A DNA stretch of 64,000 nucleotides from the NCBI RefSeq assembly GCF_016758255.1, contig NZ_QYAD01000001.1, positions 310,001 through 374,000 of the forward strand. The letters are read 5' to 3'. The DNA comes from Leucobacter chromiireducens subsp. chromiireducens (GTDB lineage Bacteria > Actinomycetota > Actinomycetes > Actinomycetales > Microbacteriaceae). A model generated the notes under the pieces. That model was not told where the DNA came from, ran no database searches, and worked only from the letters and a program-made list of their open reading frames with translations. Numbering within the stretch: position 1 is the first letter of the stretch; each line of letters begins with the position of its first letter. Made by a program: the position numbers and the translations under genes. Below are positions 7,779-16,442 of the stretch, in pieces.

Positions 7779-8927
7779 TTACTTGACGGTCGTCGCCCAG
7801 CGCTCGGTGAGGAGCGCGTTTGCGGCGTCGGTTTCCTTCTGCGTGGGGGAGACCCAGTTCGCAGAGTCGGTGCCGAAGGTTGCGGCCTCGATGGCCTTCT
7901 CGTCGGCGGTGCCGGCCTCGGTCAGGGCGTCAACGCGCACGGGAACCGCGTTGCCGCCGAGGAAGAGCGCCTGGCCCTCGTCCGAGAAGATCCACTCCTG
8001 CCACAGACGGGCAGCGGCAGGGTTCGGAGCATCCTTGTTGATTGCCTCGTTGTAGAACGAGACGTAGGTCGGGCCGTCGAGCACGGTCGTCTTCCAGCTC
8101 GGCTTGTCGGCTGCGGCCGCAACGTTGTTGAACGACCAGTCGAACACGACCGGGGTCTCACCGGAGGCGATCGTTGCGGGCGTGGGGTCGAGGGTGAGGA
8201 AGTTCCCCGCCTCGCGCAGCTTGCCCATGAAATCGATGCCGGGGCCGAAGTCGTCGACGCCGCCACCGTTCAGTGCAGCGATCGAGCCGACCGCGGCGAA
8301 GGCAGCGCCCGCCTGCGTCGGATCGCCGTTGATCGCCACAGCGCCCTTGTAGTCGGCCCCGAGAAGGTCATCGAGCTTCTTCGGCTCGGAGAACTTGTCG
8401 GAGTCGTAGCCGACCGACATGATGCCCGAGTAGTTGTTGACCCAGAGGCCCTCGGGATCCTTGTTCTCGTCCGGGATCGAATCCCACGTCTCAACCTTGT
8501 AGGGGGCGAAGTAATCGGTGCTGGTCTGCGCGACTGCGGCGCCGAGGTCGAACACGTCGGGCGCGGTGTCCTGGCCCTTGAGGTTGTCCGCAGCCTGGAT
8601 CTCCTCGGCGCTCGATGCGTCGGGGGAGGCCGAATTGACCGTGATGTCGTACTTCTTCTCGAAGCCGGCGATGATCTCACCGTAGTTCGCCCAGGTCTCG
8701 GGCAGCGCAACAACGTTGAGCTCGCCCTCCTCCTGTGCGGCCTTGATGAGACCGTCGAGGCCGCCGAAGTCTGCAGCGCTCGTAGCGGTTGCTGCGTCGA
8801 CGGTGCCCGAGCCGGTGTCGCCCGAGCCGGCCTCTGGCGCGCCCGCGGAGGAGCAGGCTGCGAGGCTTCCGACGAGGAGCGTGGCGGTGACGAGCGTCGC
8901 CGAGCGCAGGAGTGCGCGAGAGGTCAC
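7779..8927 (-). CDS. ABC importer substrate-binding lipoprotein (AfuA/COG1840-like)
   Basis: The 382-residue protein starts with a signal peptide ending in the lipobox LAAC, so it is anchored to the outer face of the membrane. A Ser/Gly/Thr-rich linker precedes a type 2 periplasmic binding fold (LNVVALPETWANYGEIIAGFE, PTQAGAAFAAVGSIAALNGG, the family C-terminus LFLGGNAVPVR). It captures the solute for the downstream permeases. The fold class is shared by iron, polyamine, thiamine and aminoethylphosphonate binders. I see no Tyr-Tyr iron motif that I can assign, so the ligand is open. The leader contains a 7-bp stem (8974-8980/8987-8993) of unknown role. Confidence 0.88.
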   Translation of the reverse strand: MTSRALLRSATLVTATLLVGSLAACSSAGAPEAGSGDTGSGTVDAATATSAADFGGLDGLIKAAQEEGELNVVALPETWANYGEIIAGFEKKYDITVNSASPDASSAEEIQAADNLKGQDTAPDVFDLGAAVAQTSTDYFAPYKVETWDSIPDENKDPEGLWVNNYSGIMSVGYDSDKFSEPKKLDDLLGADYKGAVAINGDPTQAGAAFAAVGSIAALNGGGVDDFGPGIDFMGKLREAGNFLTLDPTPATIASGETPVVFDWSFNNVAAAADKPSWKTTVLDGPTYVSFYNEAINKDAPNPAAARLWQEWIFSDEGQALFLGGNAVPVRVDALTEAGTADEKAIEAATFGTDSANWVSPTQKETDAANALLTERWATTVK

Positions 8928-9138
8928 GAGGGTTCCTTCCGGAGGTGGGAGCGGATCGCCAGGTGAGGCATGCGGGCACCGGAGATGGTGCCCGTCGATC
9001 CGGATCCCACGCTAAGGAAGTGTGGTTGCCCGCCTGCGTCGCGCGGGTAGCGGGCTGTTGAACGGTATGTGTCTCAGGGGTGCACGTGGCACGCGCCGAG
9101 CCGCGATCCGCACCCCGCATCCTTCTCTCCCGTAGGAA

Positions 9139-9190
9139 AAATCGGCGATCTCGGAGGAAGTTCCGCGGAACCCTCCGAGATCGCCGATTT
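9139..9190 (-). terminator. Rho-independent terminator of the CDF transporter gene
   Basis: Arms 9139-9157 and 9172-9190 form a perfect 19-bp stem, and the loop holds a second palindrome GTTCCGCGGAAC. On the minus strand the stem is followed by five T, the expected signal for the gene ending at 9214. Confidence 0.85.
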
Positions 9191-9213
9191 CTCCGCGCGG
9201 ATGCGGGTGAGGA

Positions 9214-10176
9214 CTAGTCGCTCGAGAGCATCACAATCGAGCTCGTTGTCGGCTGCGCCACGGACGGATCCAAGTACACGTCGGGCTCAATGTAGATGAT
9301 GCGCGCGGCGGGCACTGCCTCGCGTACGCGCCGCTCGGCGAGGTTGATGATCATCGACACTTCGTTCATGGTGCGTGCCGCATCGAGGCTGATCTTCGCG
9401 CCGATCATGAACTCGTCGGGGCCAAGGTACAGCGTCTTCATGTGGATGATGCGATCGATGTCCTTCGACTTCAGCAGCGCGGCCTCGATCTTCTCAAGAT
9501 CCTCATCGCTCGCGCCCTCGCCGACCAGCAGGCTCTTCACCTCGGTGCCGATGATCACGGCGACCGCGATGAGCAGCACACCGATCGCGATCGTCGCGAT
9601 CCCGTCGAACAGGCCGTCGCCCGTGAGCACGGTGAGCCCGACACCAAAGAACGCGATAACGAGGCCGAGGAGCGCGGCGACGTCCTCGAGCAGCACCACG
9701 GGCAGCTCGGGCGCCTTCGAACGGCGGATGAACTGGAACCAGCTCGCATCGCCCTTCAGTGGACGGCTCTCGCGCACCGCGGTGCGCAGCGAGAAGCTCT
9801 CGAGCACGATCGCGATGGCGAGTACGAGGAGCGGCAGCCACCACATCTCGAGCGGGTGCGGCTCGCGAATCTTCGAGATGCCCTCATACACCGAGAACAC
9901 GCCACCGATGGAGAACAACACAATCGCCACGACGAAGGCGTACACGTAGCGCACGCGACCGTAGCCAAACGGGTGCTCCTTGTCGGCACGCTGCTTCGCG
10001 CGTTTCCCGCCCAGGAGCAGGAGCAGCTGATTCCCGGAATCGGCGAGCGAGTGCACGCCCTCCGCAAGCATGGAGGACGAGCCGGAGAAGGCCCACGCGA
10101 TGAACTTCGTGATCGCAATGCCCATGTTGGCGAGGAACGCCGCGATGATTGCCTTACTGCCGCCTGACGCACTCAT
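9214..10176 (-). CDS. Cation diffusion facilitator transporter (SLC30A9-like CDF)
   Basis: The 320-residue membrane protein exports divalent metal ions such as zinc in exchange for protons. The first metal site is H42-x3-D46 (HSLADSGNQ), followed by the CDF signature HPFGYGR (66-72). The second site in helix 5 reads EDVAALLG. A cytoplasmic dimerisation domain occupies the last 100 residues. GGAGGG lies upstream of ATG 10176. It diverges from proC and is followed by a strong terminator. The metal specificity cannot be told from the sequence. Confidence 0.9.
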   Translation of the reverse strand: MSASGGSKAIIAAFLANMGIAITKFIAWAFSGSSSMLAEGVHSLADSGNQLLLLLGGKRAKQRADKEHPFGYGRVRYVYAFVVAIVLFSIGGVFSVYEGISKIREPHPLEMWWLPLLVLAIAIVLESFSLRTAVRESRPLKGDASWFQFIRRSKAPELPVVLLEDVAALLGLVIAFFGVGLTVLTGDGLFDGIATIAIGVLLIAVAVIIGTEVKSLLVGEGASDEDLEKIEAALLKSKDIDRIIHMKTLYLGPDEFMIGAKISLDAARTMNEVSMIINLAERRVREAVPAARIIYIEPDVYLDPSVAQPTTSSIVMLSSD

Positions 10177-10272
10177 GTCAGATGCCCTCCAGTCGAGAGT
10201 TCGAGCTCTTCTGGGTCATTCTATGGGGCGACTCGACGAGCGCCGCCATATGCTGCTGCGCGCCGCACTCCC

Positions 10273-10278
10273 TAGACT
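10273..10278 (+). promoter_or_regulatory. -10 hexamer TAGACT for proC, leaderless
   Basis: TAGACT ends exactly 6 nt before GTG 10285. No Shine-Dalgarno sequence is present in that gap. Confidence 0.5.
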
Positions 10279-10284
10279 GTTCGC

Positions 10285-11142
10285 GTGAGCGAAGCGACGA
10301 CGACCCAGCAGCAAGCACTCCCGACAACGGCAATGATCGGAGTGGGATCCATGGGCGGCGCGATCCTCGCCGGCCTGCGGAACCCTGAGGTGTCCATTGT
10401 TCGGCCCATCCGGGTGACCACGAATTCCGCCGCAAGCGCTGCCCAGTTTGCTGGCGCGGACGACGTCGTCGCGCAGGCCGTGGCGGAACACCCCGAGGCA
10501 AACCGTGCGGCGGTGGCCGGTGCCGGGCTCGTCATTCTCGCGGTGAAGCCGTGGATGGTCGTTGACGCTGCGCGCGACATCGCGGAGGCGCTCGAGCCGG
10601 GCACCGTGGTCGTGAGCGTTGCCGCCGGCGTGCCGAGCGCCGCGATCGAGGCGGTGCTTCCCGCGGGCACTCCGGTGGTGCGCGCGATGCCCAACACGCC
10701 CTCGCACATTGGCCGTGGCGTGACCGGCATCGCTGGCGGTGCACATGCCAGTGAGGCCGACGTTGCACTCGTGCGCGCGCTGTTTGAGACCGTGGGCTCG
10801 GTGCTTGTGGTGCGCGAGGACCAGATCAACGACGTTGCCGCGGTCTCAGGCTCTGGCCCCGCGTACGTCTTCCTCTACGTGGAGGAGATGATTGCAGCGG
10901 CCGAGCGTCGTGGCTTCAGTGCGGAGCAGGCGCGCGAGCTTGTGCAACAGACCCTCGTGGGGGCCGCGCTGCTGCTCGATTCGAGTGGCGAGGATCCTGC
11001 GCAATTGCGCCGCAACGTGACGAGCCCAAAGGGCACCACCGAGCAGGCCGTGTGTGTGCTGCAGGACGCGGGGTGGCCCGACCTCTTCGATCGCGCGCTC
11101 GCCGCAAATGTGCGCCGGTCGGAGGAGCTGGAAGCCCAGTAG
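10285..11142 (+). CDS. proC: Pyrroline-5-carboxylate reductase
   Basis: ProC reduces 1-pyrroline-5-carboxylate to L-proline with NAD(P)H, the last step of proline synthesis. The 285-residue protein has the N-terminal Rossmann motif MIGVGSMGGAILAGL (17-31), the conserved RAMPNTPSHIGRGVTGIAGG segment, and the substrate/dimer signature SGSGPAYVFLYVEEM. C-terminal SPKGTTEQAV is also typical. GTG 10285 is preceded by TAGACT at leaderless distance. It ends 12 bases before the convergent trkA stop, with no terminator visible. Confidence 0.96.
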   Translation: MSEATTTQQQALPTTAMIGVGSMGGAILAGLRNPEVSIVRPIRVTTNSAASAAQFAGADDVVAQAVAEHPEANRAAVAGAGLVILAVKPWMVVDAARDIAEALEPGTVVVSVAAGVPSAAIEAVLPAGTPVVRAMPNTPSHIGRGVTGIAGGAHASEADVALVRALFETVGSVLVVREDQINDVAAVSGSGPAYVFLYVEEMIAAAERRGFSAEQARELVQQTLVGAALLLDSSGEDPAQLRRNVTSPKGTTEQAVCVLQDAGWPDLFDRALAANVRRSEELEAQ

Positions 11143-11154
11143 CCAGGCTGCCGC

Positions 11155-11820
11155 CTAACCGATCGTGGCGAAGCGCTCCACATCGGACGCGGTGCCGCTC
11201 ACGATAATGAGGTCGTGCGGCGAGATGAGCGTGTCCTGCGTTGCGTGTGTGAACGGCTGGCCGGGAGTCTTCACACCGACGACAGTGACCCGGTAGCGGG
11301 TGCGCACGCCGCTCTCGGTGAGCGTGCGGCCGCGGATCGAGCGGGGCGGGTACATCTTCGCGATGACGTAGTTGTTGTCGAACTGAATGAAGTCGAGCAT
11401 CGCGCCGCTGAGGAGGTGCGCGACGCGCTCGCCGGCCTCGCGCTCCGGGTAGATCACGTGGTTCACACCGATGCGCTCAAGGATCTTGCCGTGCGAGGCA
11501 GAGATGGCCTTGGCCCAGATCTGCGGGATCTCGAGGTCAACCAGGTTGGCGGCGATGAGCACACTCGCCTCGATCGACGAGCCGGTTGCAACTACCGCGA
11601 TCTGAAACTCGTCGGCGCCGATCTGGCGCAGTGCCTCCATCGAGCGTGCGTCGGCCTGCACCGCGTGCGTGACGCGATCGGCCCACTTCTGCACGAGCGT
11701 GGGGTCAGTATCGACGACTAGCACCTCACGGTCCTGCCGGTCGAGCTGGCCGGCCGTCGCGGCGCCGAAGCGCCCGAGGCCGATCACCAGTACGGGGGCA
11801 TCACTGCGAATATCAACCAA
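11155..11820 (-). CDS. Trk/Ktr potassium uptake regulatory subunit (RCK domains)
   Basis: The 221-residue cytosolic ring protein gates the TrkH channel. RCK_N shows the nucleotide-binding pattern VLVIGLGRFGAATAGQL and VVDTDP, and RCK_C follows after residue about 140. The start is TTG 11820: it lies inside the end of trkH (8-base overlap) with GAAGAAAGG upstream, and no ATG or GTG is available nearby. It forms an operon with trkH, so channel and gate are made together. Confidence 0.9.
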   Translation of the reverse strand: MVDIRSDAPVLVIGLGRFGAATAGQLDRQDREVLVVDTDPTLVQKWADRVTHAVQADARSMEALRQIGADEFQIAVVATGSSIEASVLIAANLVDLEIPQIWAKAISASHGKILERIGVNHVIYPEREAGERVAHLLSGAMLDFIQFDNNYVIAKMYPPRSIRGRTLTESGVRTRYRVTVVGVKTPGQPFTHATQDTLISPHDLIIVSGTASDVERFATIG

Positions 11821-13252
11821 CGATCGGCCTTTCTTCGGGGAGACGGAACAAGCGAGAGCGGCTGGTCGCGGCGACAGCGGCCGCGAGCGTGACCGTGCCG
11901 ACGCGGCCCGCCCACATGGTGGCAATCAGTACGTACTTGCCCGCGTCCGGGAGCTGCGCGGAGAGATCAGAGGAGAGCCCGCACGTGCCGAAGGCGGAGA
12001 TCACCTCAAAGAGCACAATGTCGAGGGACTCACCCGTCATGTGCATGATCGCCACCGTCGAGGCGAGCACGATCGTGGCGCCCCAAATCATGATCGAGAT
12101 CGAGACGCGCAGCACCTCGTTCGGGATCGAACGGCCGAACGCCTGGATGTCCTTGTAACCGCGCGCCTCTGCCCATGCCGCGAGGAATAGTACGGCGATG
12201 GTGGTCACCTTGATACCACCCGCGGTCGATGCAGAGCCGCCGCCCACGAACATGAGCATGTCCATCACGAGCAGGGTGGAGCCGTTCATGTCGAGCGGAT
12301 CGATGATGCCGAGCCCGCCCGAACGGGTCATGATCGACATGTACACCGAGCTGAACATGGTTTGCCAGAAGTTTTGCTCGCCGAGCGTCGCCTGGTTGTT
12401 CCATTCAAGCGCTGCGATCGCGAGCCAGCCAAAGATCACGAAGATGATCGTGGTCGTGAGTGTGAGCTTCGCGTGGAGGCCGAGTCTCTTGTGTGCGCGC
12501 CAGCCGCCACCCACCACGTAGCGGTACAGAGCGAAGATGACGGGGAATCCGATCGCGCCGAGGAAGACGCCGATCGCGAGGACGCTGAGTAGGTAGACGT
12601 CGGTGGCGAAGGGCTCGAGGCCGCCCTGCAGGGGCACGAAGCCGGTGTTCGTGAAGGCGGACGCCGAGAGATAGAAGCCGTTCCACAGCGCGTGCGGAAA
12701 GTCGTAGCCAGCGCCCATGAGTCGCGGTGTGATGAGCACGGTGAGTGCTGCCTCGATGATGACCACGCTGAGCGCCACCGACCCGAGCAGCCCACCGATC
12801 TCGCCGAGGCCAACGGCCTGACTCTCGGACACGTCGCGCCCCATACGCATGGGGTTCGTATCGCCTGCCGCGAGGAGACGCTGACGCAGGCCGAGGCGGC
12901 GAGTCACGGTGAGGCCGAGGATGCTCGCCAGGGTGAGCACACCAATGCCGCCGATCTGCAGGCCCGCGAGCACCAGTAGTTCGCCGAAGAGCGACCAGTG
13001 CGTCGACATATCGACGGTGGAGAGGCCGGTCACGCAGATCGCGGAGACGGCGGTGAATAGTGCGTCAGCGAGGGGGGTGACCTTGCCGTCGGCAGAAGCA
13101 AGGGGGAGAGAAAGGAGCGCGGTCCACACCAAGATCAGGGCGGAGAACACCAGGAGCGCAAACCGGGCGGGCGATGAGTGAATCATCGCTCCGAGCCAGG
13201 ACCGCCGCGAGAATGTGGCGGCGCGGCGATGGTTCACGGCGGGTGCCCCCAC
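11813..13252 (-). CDS. TrkH/KtrB-family potassium uptake channel subunit
   Basis: The 479-residue membrane protein has the repeated M1-P-M2 architecture. Selectivity-filter strands are visible as SAICVTGLSTVD, SASAFTNTGFVPL, TRSGGLGIID and SAFGTCGLSSD. The GGGSASTAGGIKVTT segment before the last repeat is diagnostic. GTG 13252 is chosen because GAAAGAAGG lies 6 nt upstream; longer in-frame starts run into the divergent regulator promoter. It imports K+ together with the RCK subunit encoded in the overlapping next gene. Confidence 0.93.
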   Translation of the reverse strand: MGAPAVNHRRAATFSRRSWLGAMIHSSPARFALLVFSALILVWTALLSLPLASADGKVTPLADALFTAVSAICVTGLSTVDMSTHWSLFGELLVLAGLQIGGIGVLTLASILGLTVTRRLGLRQRLLAAGDTNPMRMGRDVSESQAVGLGEIGGLLGSVALSVVIIEAALTVLITPRLMGAGYDFPHALWNGFYLSASAFTNTGFVPLQGGLEPFATDVYLLSVLAIGVFLGAIGFPVIFALYRYVVGGGWRAHKRLGLHAKLTLTTTIIFVIFGWLAIAALEWNNQATLGEQNFWQTMFSSVYMSIMTRSGGLGIIDPLDMNGSTLLVMDMLMFVGGGSASTAGGIKVTTIAVLFLAAWAEARGYKDIQAFGRSIPNEVLRVSISIMIWGATIVLASTVAIMHMTGESLDIVLFEVISAFGTCGLSSDLSAQLPDAGKYVLIATMWAGRVGTVTLAAAVAATSRSRLFRLPEERPIVG

Positions 13253-13391
13253 GGTTGGCCTTCTTTCGGGTGACGGCGCGAGTCGCGTGGATCTCACGGT
13301 CTCGCCTCGATTTAGACATCGTACACACGCGGCGCACCCGGGTGAAGCGCGCCCCGCTGGGCGCATGCGGGACAGATGGAGCCCGTGCGAC

Positions 13392-13397
13392 TACCCT
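13392..13397 (+). promoter_or_regulatory. -10 hexamer TACCCT for the ArsR-like gene
   Basis: TACCCT ends 7 nt before ATG 13405. A GGGAGG lies in the same gap but only 1 nt from the ATG, too close to act as a normal Shine-Dalgarno site. Confidence 0.4.
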
Positions 13398-13404
13398 GGG
13401 AGGC

Positions 13405-13881
13405 ATGCCAGATATCTTCGGGGTCATTGCCGACGCGACCCGGCGCGACATCCTGCAGGTGCTGCTCGAGCGGTTCCAGCGCGATTCTGAGATCAGCGTG
13501 TCTGAGATTGTCGCCCAGTTGGAGATCAGCCAGCCCACCGTGTCAAAGCACCTGAAGGTGCTGCGCGAGGCCGAGCTGGTCACCGTGCGCGAGGAGGGAC
13601 AGCACCGTTTTTATTCGCTGAACCCTGAGCCGCTCGAGATGATTGAGGACTTCGTGATCCCGTTCCTCTCCGCGGGCTTCGACACGGAGGTGACGGTCGA
13701 GTACCTCTCCGAAGACGGTGAGCGCGTGCCCGGACCTGCCTCGGATGACGCGTTCATCGAGGCTGGCGAGGAGGTACTGCCTGAGGAGGCCGCCGCCGCC
13801 GCCGAGCGAATGGGACGTGCCGCTGCACGTGCGGAAAACCGTGTGAAGGAGCTGGTCGCGCGCTTCCGGCTGCGTGATTAG
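13405..13881 (+). CDS. ArsR/SmtB-type winged-helix regulator
   Basis: The 158-residue protein has an N-terminal winged helix (residues 1-75): VIADATRRDILQVLLERF, VSEIVAQLEISQPTVSKHLKVL, and the wing VREEGQHRFYSLN. This fits the ArsR clan. No metal-binding CxC pair is present in the recognition helix, so it probably responds to something other than metals. The C-terminal half is acidic, then Ala-rich helical (AERMGRAAARAENRVKELVARF). It diverges from the trk operon, its only promoter neighbour, and may regulate it; this is inference. Confidence 0.8.
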   Translation: MPDIFGVIADATRRDILQVLLERFQRDSEISVSEIVAQLEISQPTVSKHLKVLREAELVTVREEGQHRFYSLNPEPLEMIEDFVIPFLSAGFDTEVTVEYLSEDGERVPGPASDDAFIEAGEEVLPEEAAAAAERMGRAAARAENRVKELVARFRLRD

Positions 13882-13925
13882 GCGGCGTTTCTCGCTCTCA
13901 GTTCGCGCTCCAGCGTTTCGCCGAG

Positions 13926-13931
13926 TAGAAT
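13926..13931 (+). promoter_or_regulatory. -10 hexamer TAGAAT upstream of bS22
   Basis: TAGAAT precedes a leader of about 45 nt that ends in GAGGTGACC just before GTG 13985. Confidence 0.45.
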
Positions 13932-13984
13932 AACTGTTTTGTGGGCCACGAATCCGGCGGCCCGAGAGACGTTGTGAGGTGACC

Positions 13985-14083
13985 GTGGGTTCAGTTATTA
14001 AGAAGCGCCGTAAGCGCATGTCCAAGAAGAAGCACCGCAAGCTGCTTCGAAAGACGCGTCACCAGCGTCGCAACAAGAAGTAG
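13985..14083 (+). CDS. Small ribosomal protein bS22 (AURKAIP1/COX24 domain)
   Basis: This 32-residue, extremely basic protein ([20 protein letters not shown] followed by [12 protein letters not shown]) matches the actinobacterial AURKAIP1/COX24 micro-protein. That protein was identified as an extra 30S component, bS22, in mycobacterial ribosome structures. The start is GTG with GAGGTGA close upstream. It is far below usual gene-finding length cut-offs. The hairpin after the stop separates it from the glutaredoxin gene. Confidence 0.93.
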   Translation: MGSVIKKRRKRMSKKKHRKLLRKTRHQRRNKK

Positions 14084-14086
14084 TCG

Positions 14087-14149
14087 AGGCGCCCCGAGCG
14101 CAATCGATGCTGGCGTCGGGCCCCTGGTCCGGCGCCTTTTGTTTTCTTC
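14087..14149 (+). terminator. Probable terminator after bS22
   Basis: AGGCGCC (14087-14093) can pair with GGCGCCT (14131-14137). The 3' arm runs directly into TTTTGTTTTCTT. The loop is long (37 bases) but holds partial secondary pairing. Confidence 0.5.
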
Positions 14150-14194
14150 ACACCCGTTCGGGGTGTGAGATTCCCTTCGAGAGGAGCGGTCACC

Positions 14195-14485
14195 ATGCGC
14201 ACCGTGCAGCTCACGCTGATCGGCAAGCCGGGGTGCCACCTGTGCGACGACGCACGCGAGGTGATCGCGGGCGTGCGCGCCGAGCTTGGTGCGCGCGGCA
14301 TTGAAACTTCGCTCGAAGAGCTCGACATCCAGCAGGATCCCGCGCTCGCCCGAAAGCACTCGGAGCACATCCCCGTTGTGCAGATTGGCGGGAAGCGACA
14401 CGCCATCTGGCGCGTGGACCCCGCGCGGCTCACCGCAGCGGTGGAGAAGGCTGCGCGCGGCCCGCTGGGCGGTTTGCTGCGCTGA
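14195..14485 (+). CDS. Glutaredoxin-like thiol protein (CxxC)
   Basis: The 96-residue thioredoxin-fold protein has the redox motif C14-H-L-C17 followed by DDAREVI, cis-Pro region HIPVVQIGGKR, and the family length of the DUF836/glutaredoxin-like group. It probably acts in cytosolic thiol-disulfide exchange; no partner is identifiable. ATG 14195 is chosen because GAGAGGAGCGG lies upstream. The Dabb gene follows after 77 bases and may be co-transcribed. Confidence 0.88.
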   Translation: MRTVQLTLIGKPGCHLCDDAREVIAGVRAELGARGIETSLEELDIQQDPALARKHSEHIPVVQIGGKRHAIWRVDPARLTAAVEKAARGPLGGLLR

Positions 14486-14562
14486 TCGGGATCACCCGCT
14501 GTTCTCGCGGCGCACACGCCGCTTCACTGTTCGGGCTGAGTCCCGAGAAAGAGTATGCACTC

Positions 14563-14865
14563 ATGACGCTTCGTCACATCGTCTCCTGGAAGCTGAGCGG
14601 CGAGACGCTCGCCGATCGCGATGCGCAGGCCGCAGAGATCGCTGCAGCGCTCACCCCGCTCACGGAGCTCGTGCCGACCGTGCGCGCGCTTGCGGTGCAC
14701 CGCAACGAGCTGTTCGACGGCGACAACTACGACCTCACGCTCGTGGCCGACTTCGATGACGCCGAGGGGCTCGCCGTCTACGCGACGCACCCGGACCACC
14801 TCGCCGCAGGCGCGATCGTGAAGCAGCACGCGGTGGCCCGCGTCGCAACGGACTTCACGCTCTAA
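14563..14865 (+). CDS. Dabb family protein (stress-responsive A/B barrel)
   Basis: The 100-residue protein shows the compact dimeric alpha/beta-barrel pattern: MTLRHIVSWKL at the N-terminus, FDGDNYDLTLVADFDDAEGLAVYATHPDH in the middle and HAVARVATDF at the end. The family is known from stress-induced plant proteins and polyketide-cyclising enzymes; most bacterial members have no known function. It ends 36 bases before the first palindromic element, with the AraC-family gene convergent. Confidence 0.88.
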   Translation: MTLRHIVSWKLSGETLADRDAQAAEIAAALTPLTELVPTVRALAVHRNELFDGDNYDLTLVADFDDAEGLAVYATHPDHLAAGAIVKQHAVARVATDFTL

Positions 14866-14900
14866 CCAGCCCCCCGAGCCCCGGCCCTCTCGTCTCCCCG

Positions 14901-14969
14901 AATCGGGGTCACTCCGGCACGGTGTCGCGTGTGCCGCTCGGACAACACCCTGCCTGGGTGACCCCGGTT
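14901..14969. repeat. Dispersed palindrome, copy 1 (diverged, inverted orientation)
   Basis: Arms 14901-14925 and 14945-14969 form an imperfect 25-bp stem that shares GATCGGGGTCA-type outer sequence and an inner CACCCTGC core with two other copies in this window. The asymmetric loop shows it is in the opposite orientation to copies 2 and 3. It lies between convergent genes and overlaps the AraC-family stop codon. Confidence 0.75.
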
Positions 14970-15787
14970 CAGGGGGAGCTGGAGAAGTGCGCGCGGTACT
15001 CGCTCGGGGTGAGCCCCAGCACGGCCTTGAAGTCGGTCGAGAAATGGGCGTGGTCGGTGTATCCGAGCTCGTGGGCGAGCTCGGCGATCCTGGTCCCTGC
15101 GTGTCCGTGAGAAGCCGCGTCGCCCCGCAGCACCGCCGCAGCCTCCTGAATGCGCCGCCGTCGAATCATGCTGTGCAGCGAGAGGCCGAAGTACTTCGTT
15201 GCGATGCGCTGCAGGGTGCGCGTGGACGAGTGCAGCCGCGCGGCGAGTTGATCCACCCGTGTCACCGCGGGATCCGCAAGGAGTTCGGCGAGGTCATTGG
15301 CGAGTTCGGCTTCCGCGTCCAGCGGCGGTACTCGCGCGAGCAGCCAGGCGGAAAGCAGCTCAGTCGCGCGCGCCCGGCGCTCAGTGGGTGCGCGACGCTC
15401 CGTCATCGCAGCGACGACCTCGGCGTGCAGCAGTGGTGCCTCGACCGGACTGCTGAGATCCCGAATCGACGCGGGATCCGAGCACAGTGCGGGCAGTGCG
15501 GCGGGCCTGAGGAGTGCGCCGACCGCCCAGCCGGTGCCGCGCAGCTCGCGTTCAGAGCGCCGGGTGGGTGGCCCAACAAGCGTCACTCCGTCCGGTTCCA
15601 CAACGAGGTTGCAGGCGGGAAAGGGAAGCACCTCCTGGCGCGAGACAGCCCCGTGCAGCAGCGACCACTCCGGGATCCATATCCACCGGACGAGTGGCTC
15701 GAGTGGTTCCGGTGGTGAGAGGCGGTGGAACTCTGGCAGCCGCTCCGGGTAGAGCACCCCGCGGCTTGCCCCGTCCGTGCCCGTCAT
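14969..15787 (-). CDS. AraC-family transcriptional regulator
   Basis: The 272-residue protein ends in two helix-turn-helix units typical of AraC: LAARLHSSTRTLQRIATKYFGLS and IAELAHELGYTDHAHFSTDFKAVLGLTPSEYR. The N-terminal 150 residues form a ligand-sensing domain of the DUF6597 type (LVRWIWIPEW, FPACNLVVEPDGVTLVGP). ATG 15787 is chosen because GGGAG lies directly upstream; longer frames run into the VOC promoter. It is divergent from the VOC gene, a plausible target. Confidence 0.9.
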   Translation of the reverse strand: MTGTDGASRGVLYPERLPEFHRLSPPEPLEPLVRWIWIPEWSLLHGAVSRQEVLPFPACNLVVEPDGVTLVGPPTRRSERELRGTGWAVGALLRPAALPALCSDPASIRDLSSPVEAPLLHAEVVAAMTERRAPTERRARATELLSAWLLARVPPLDAEAELANDLAELLADPAVTRVDQLAARLHSSTRTLQRIATKYFGLSLHSMIRRRRIQEAAAVLRGDAASHGHAGTRIAELAHELGYTDHAHFSTDFKAVLGLTPSEYRAHFSSSP

Positions 15788-15877
15788 CCCGGCTCCCCTC
15801 GCGTGTGCGGAGCGCGGCGTGCTTCGCCGATGTGGAAGCTGGCACAAATGTGCAAGCGCGCCCCGTCGGCATGATTT

Positions 15878-15883
15878 TACGAT
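15878..15883 (+). promoter_or_regulatory. -10 hexamer TACGAT for the VOC gene, leaderless
   Basis: TACGAT ends exactly 6 nt before ATG 15890, which leaves no room for a ribosome binding site. Confidence 0.5.
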
Positions 15884-15889
15884 GAACGC

Positions 15890-16402
15890 ATGAACACTGC
15901 AGCGACGACCCCGGCCACCGGGGAACACACCACCAACGGGCGCCCGAACGGCTCCTCGAGCCTGACGCCGTTCCTCGTGATTCCCGATGCGCGCGGCGCA
16001 ATCGAGTTCTACCGGGACGTGTTTGGTGCACGAGTTATCGACGTCACGGAGATGGGCGGCCGGGTGGTGCACGCGGAGATCGGTCTTGAGTCGGGACACT
16101 TGCAGCTCGGGGAGCCGCTGCCCGACTACCACCTGGTTGCGGCGCCTGCGGGCGACGACGACTGCTATTCGCTGGGCATCTATGTGCCCGACGCGGATGC
16201 CGCGGTCGCGCGGGCGCTCGCGGCGGGGGCAACACTTCGTGAGCCGCTCAGTAACTTCGTTTCAGGAGACCGGTTCGCGAGTATCCGCGATCCGTTCGGT
16301 GTGCGCTGGTCGGTGATGACGCGCGTGGAGGATCTCTCCGAGGAGGAGAGCGCGTCGCGCGTCCGAGCGTGGGCTGCAGCGGCATCCGCCACAGACGCCT
16401 AG
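15890..16402 (+). CDS. VOC-superfamily (glyoxalase/bleomycin resistance/dioxygenase fold) protein
   Basis: The 170-residue protein has the paired beta-alpha-beta-beta-beta pattern of the VOC fold: LTPFLVIPDARGAIEFYRDVFGAR, VHAEIGLESGHLQLGEPLP, YSLGIYVPDADAAVARALAAGA and IRDPFGVRWSVMTRVEDLS. Family members bind metals, antibiotics or small electrophiles; this one cannot be assigned a substrate. It is divergent from the AraC-family gene and ends 40 bases before the second palindromic element. Confidence 0.88.
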   Translation: MNTAATTPATGEHTTNGRPNGSSSLTPFLVIPDARGAIEFYRDVFGARVIDVTEMGGRVVHAEIGLESGHLQLGEPLPDYHLVAAPAGDDDCYSLGIYVPDADAAVARALAAGATLREPLSNFVSGDRFASIRDPFGVRWSVMTRVEDLSEEESASRVRAWAAAASATDA

Positions 16403-16442
16403 CAGCCCAGCGCACACGCACTCGTCCCCTGCGCTCCCCGCG

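Noticed and set aside
8935-9080. Possible TPP riboswitch in front of the ABC importer, because CTGAGA occurs on the minus strand
   Set aside because: The other conserved TPP segments (ACCTGAT, AATGCC, GCGTAGGGA) are missing, so only a short leader hairpin remains.
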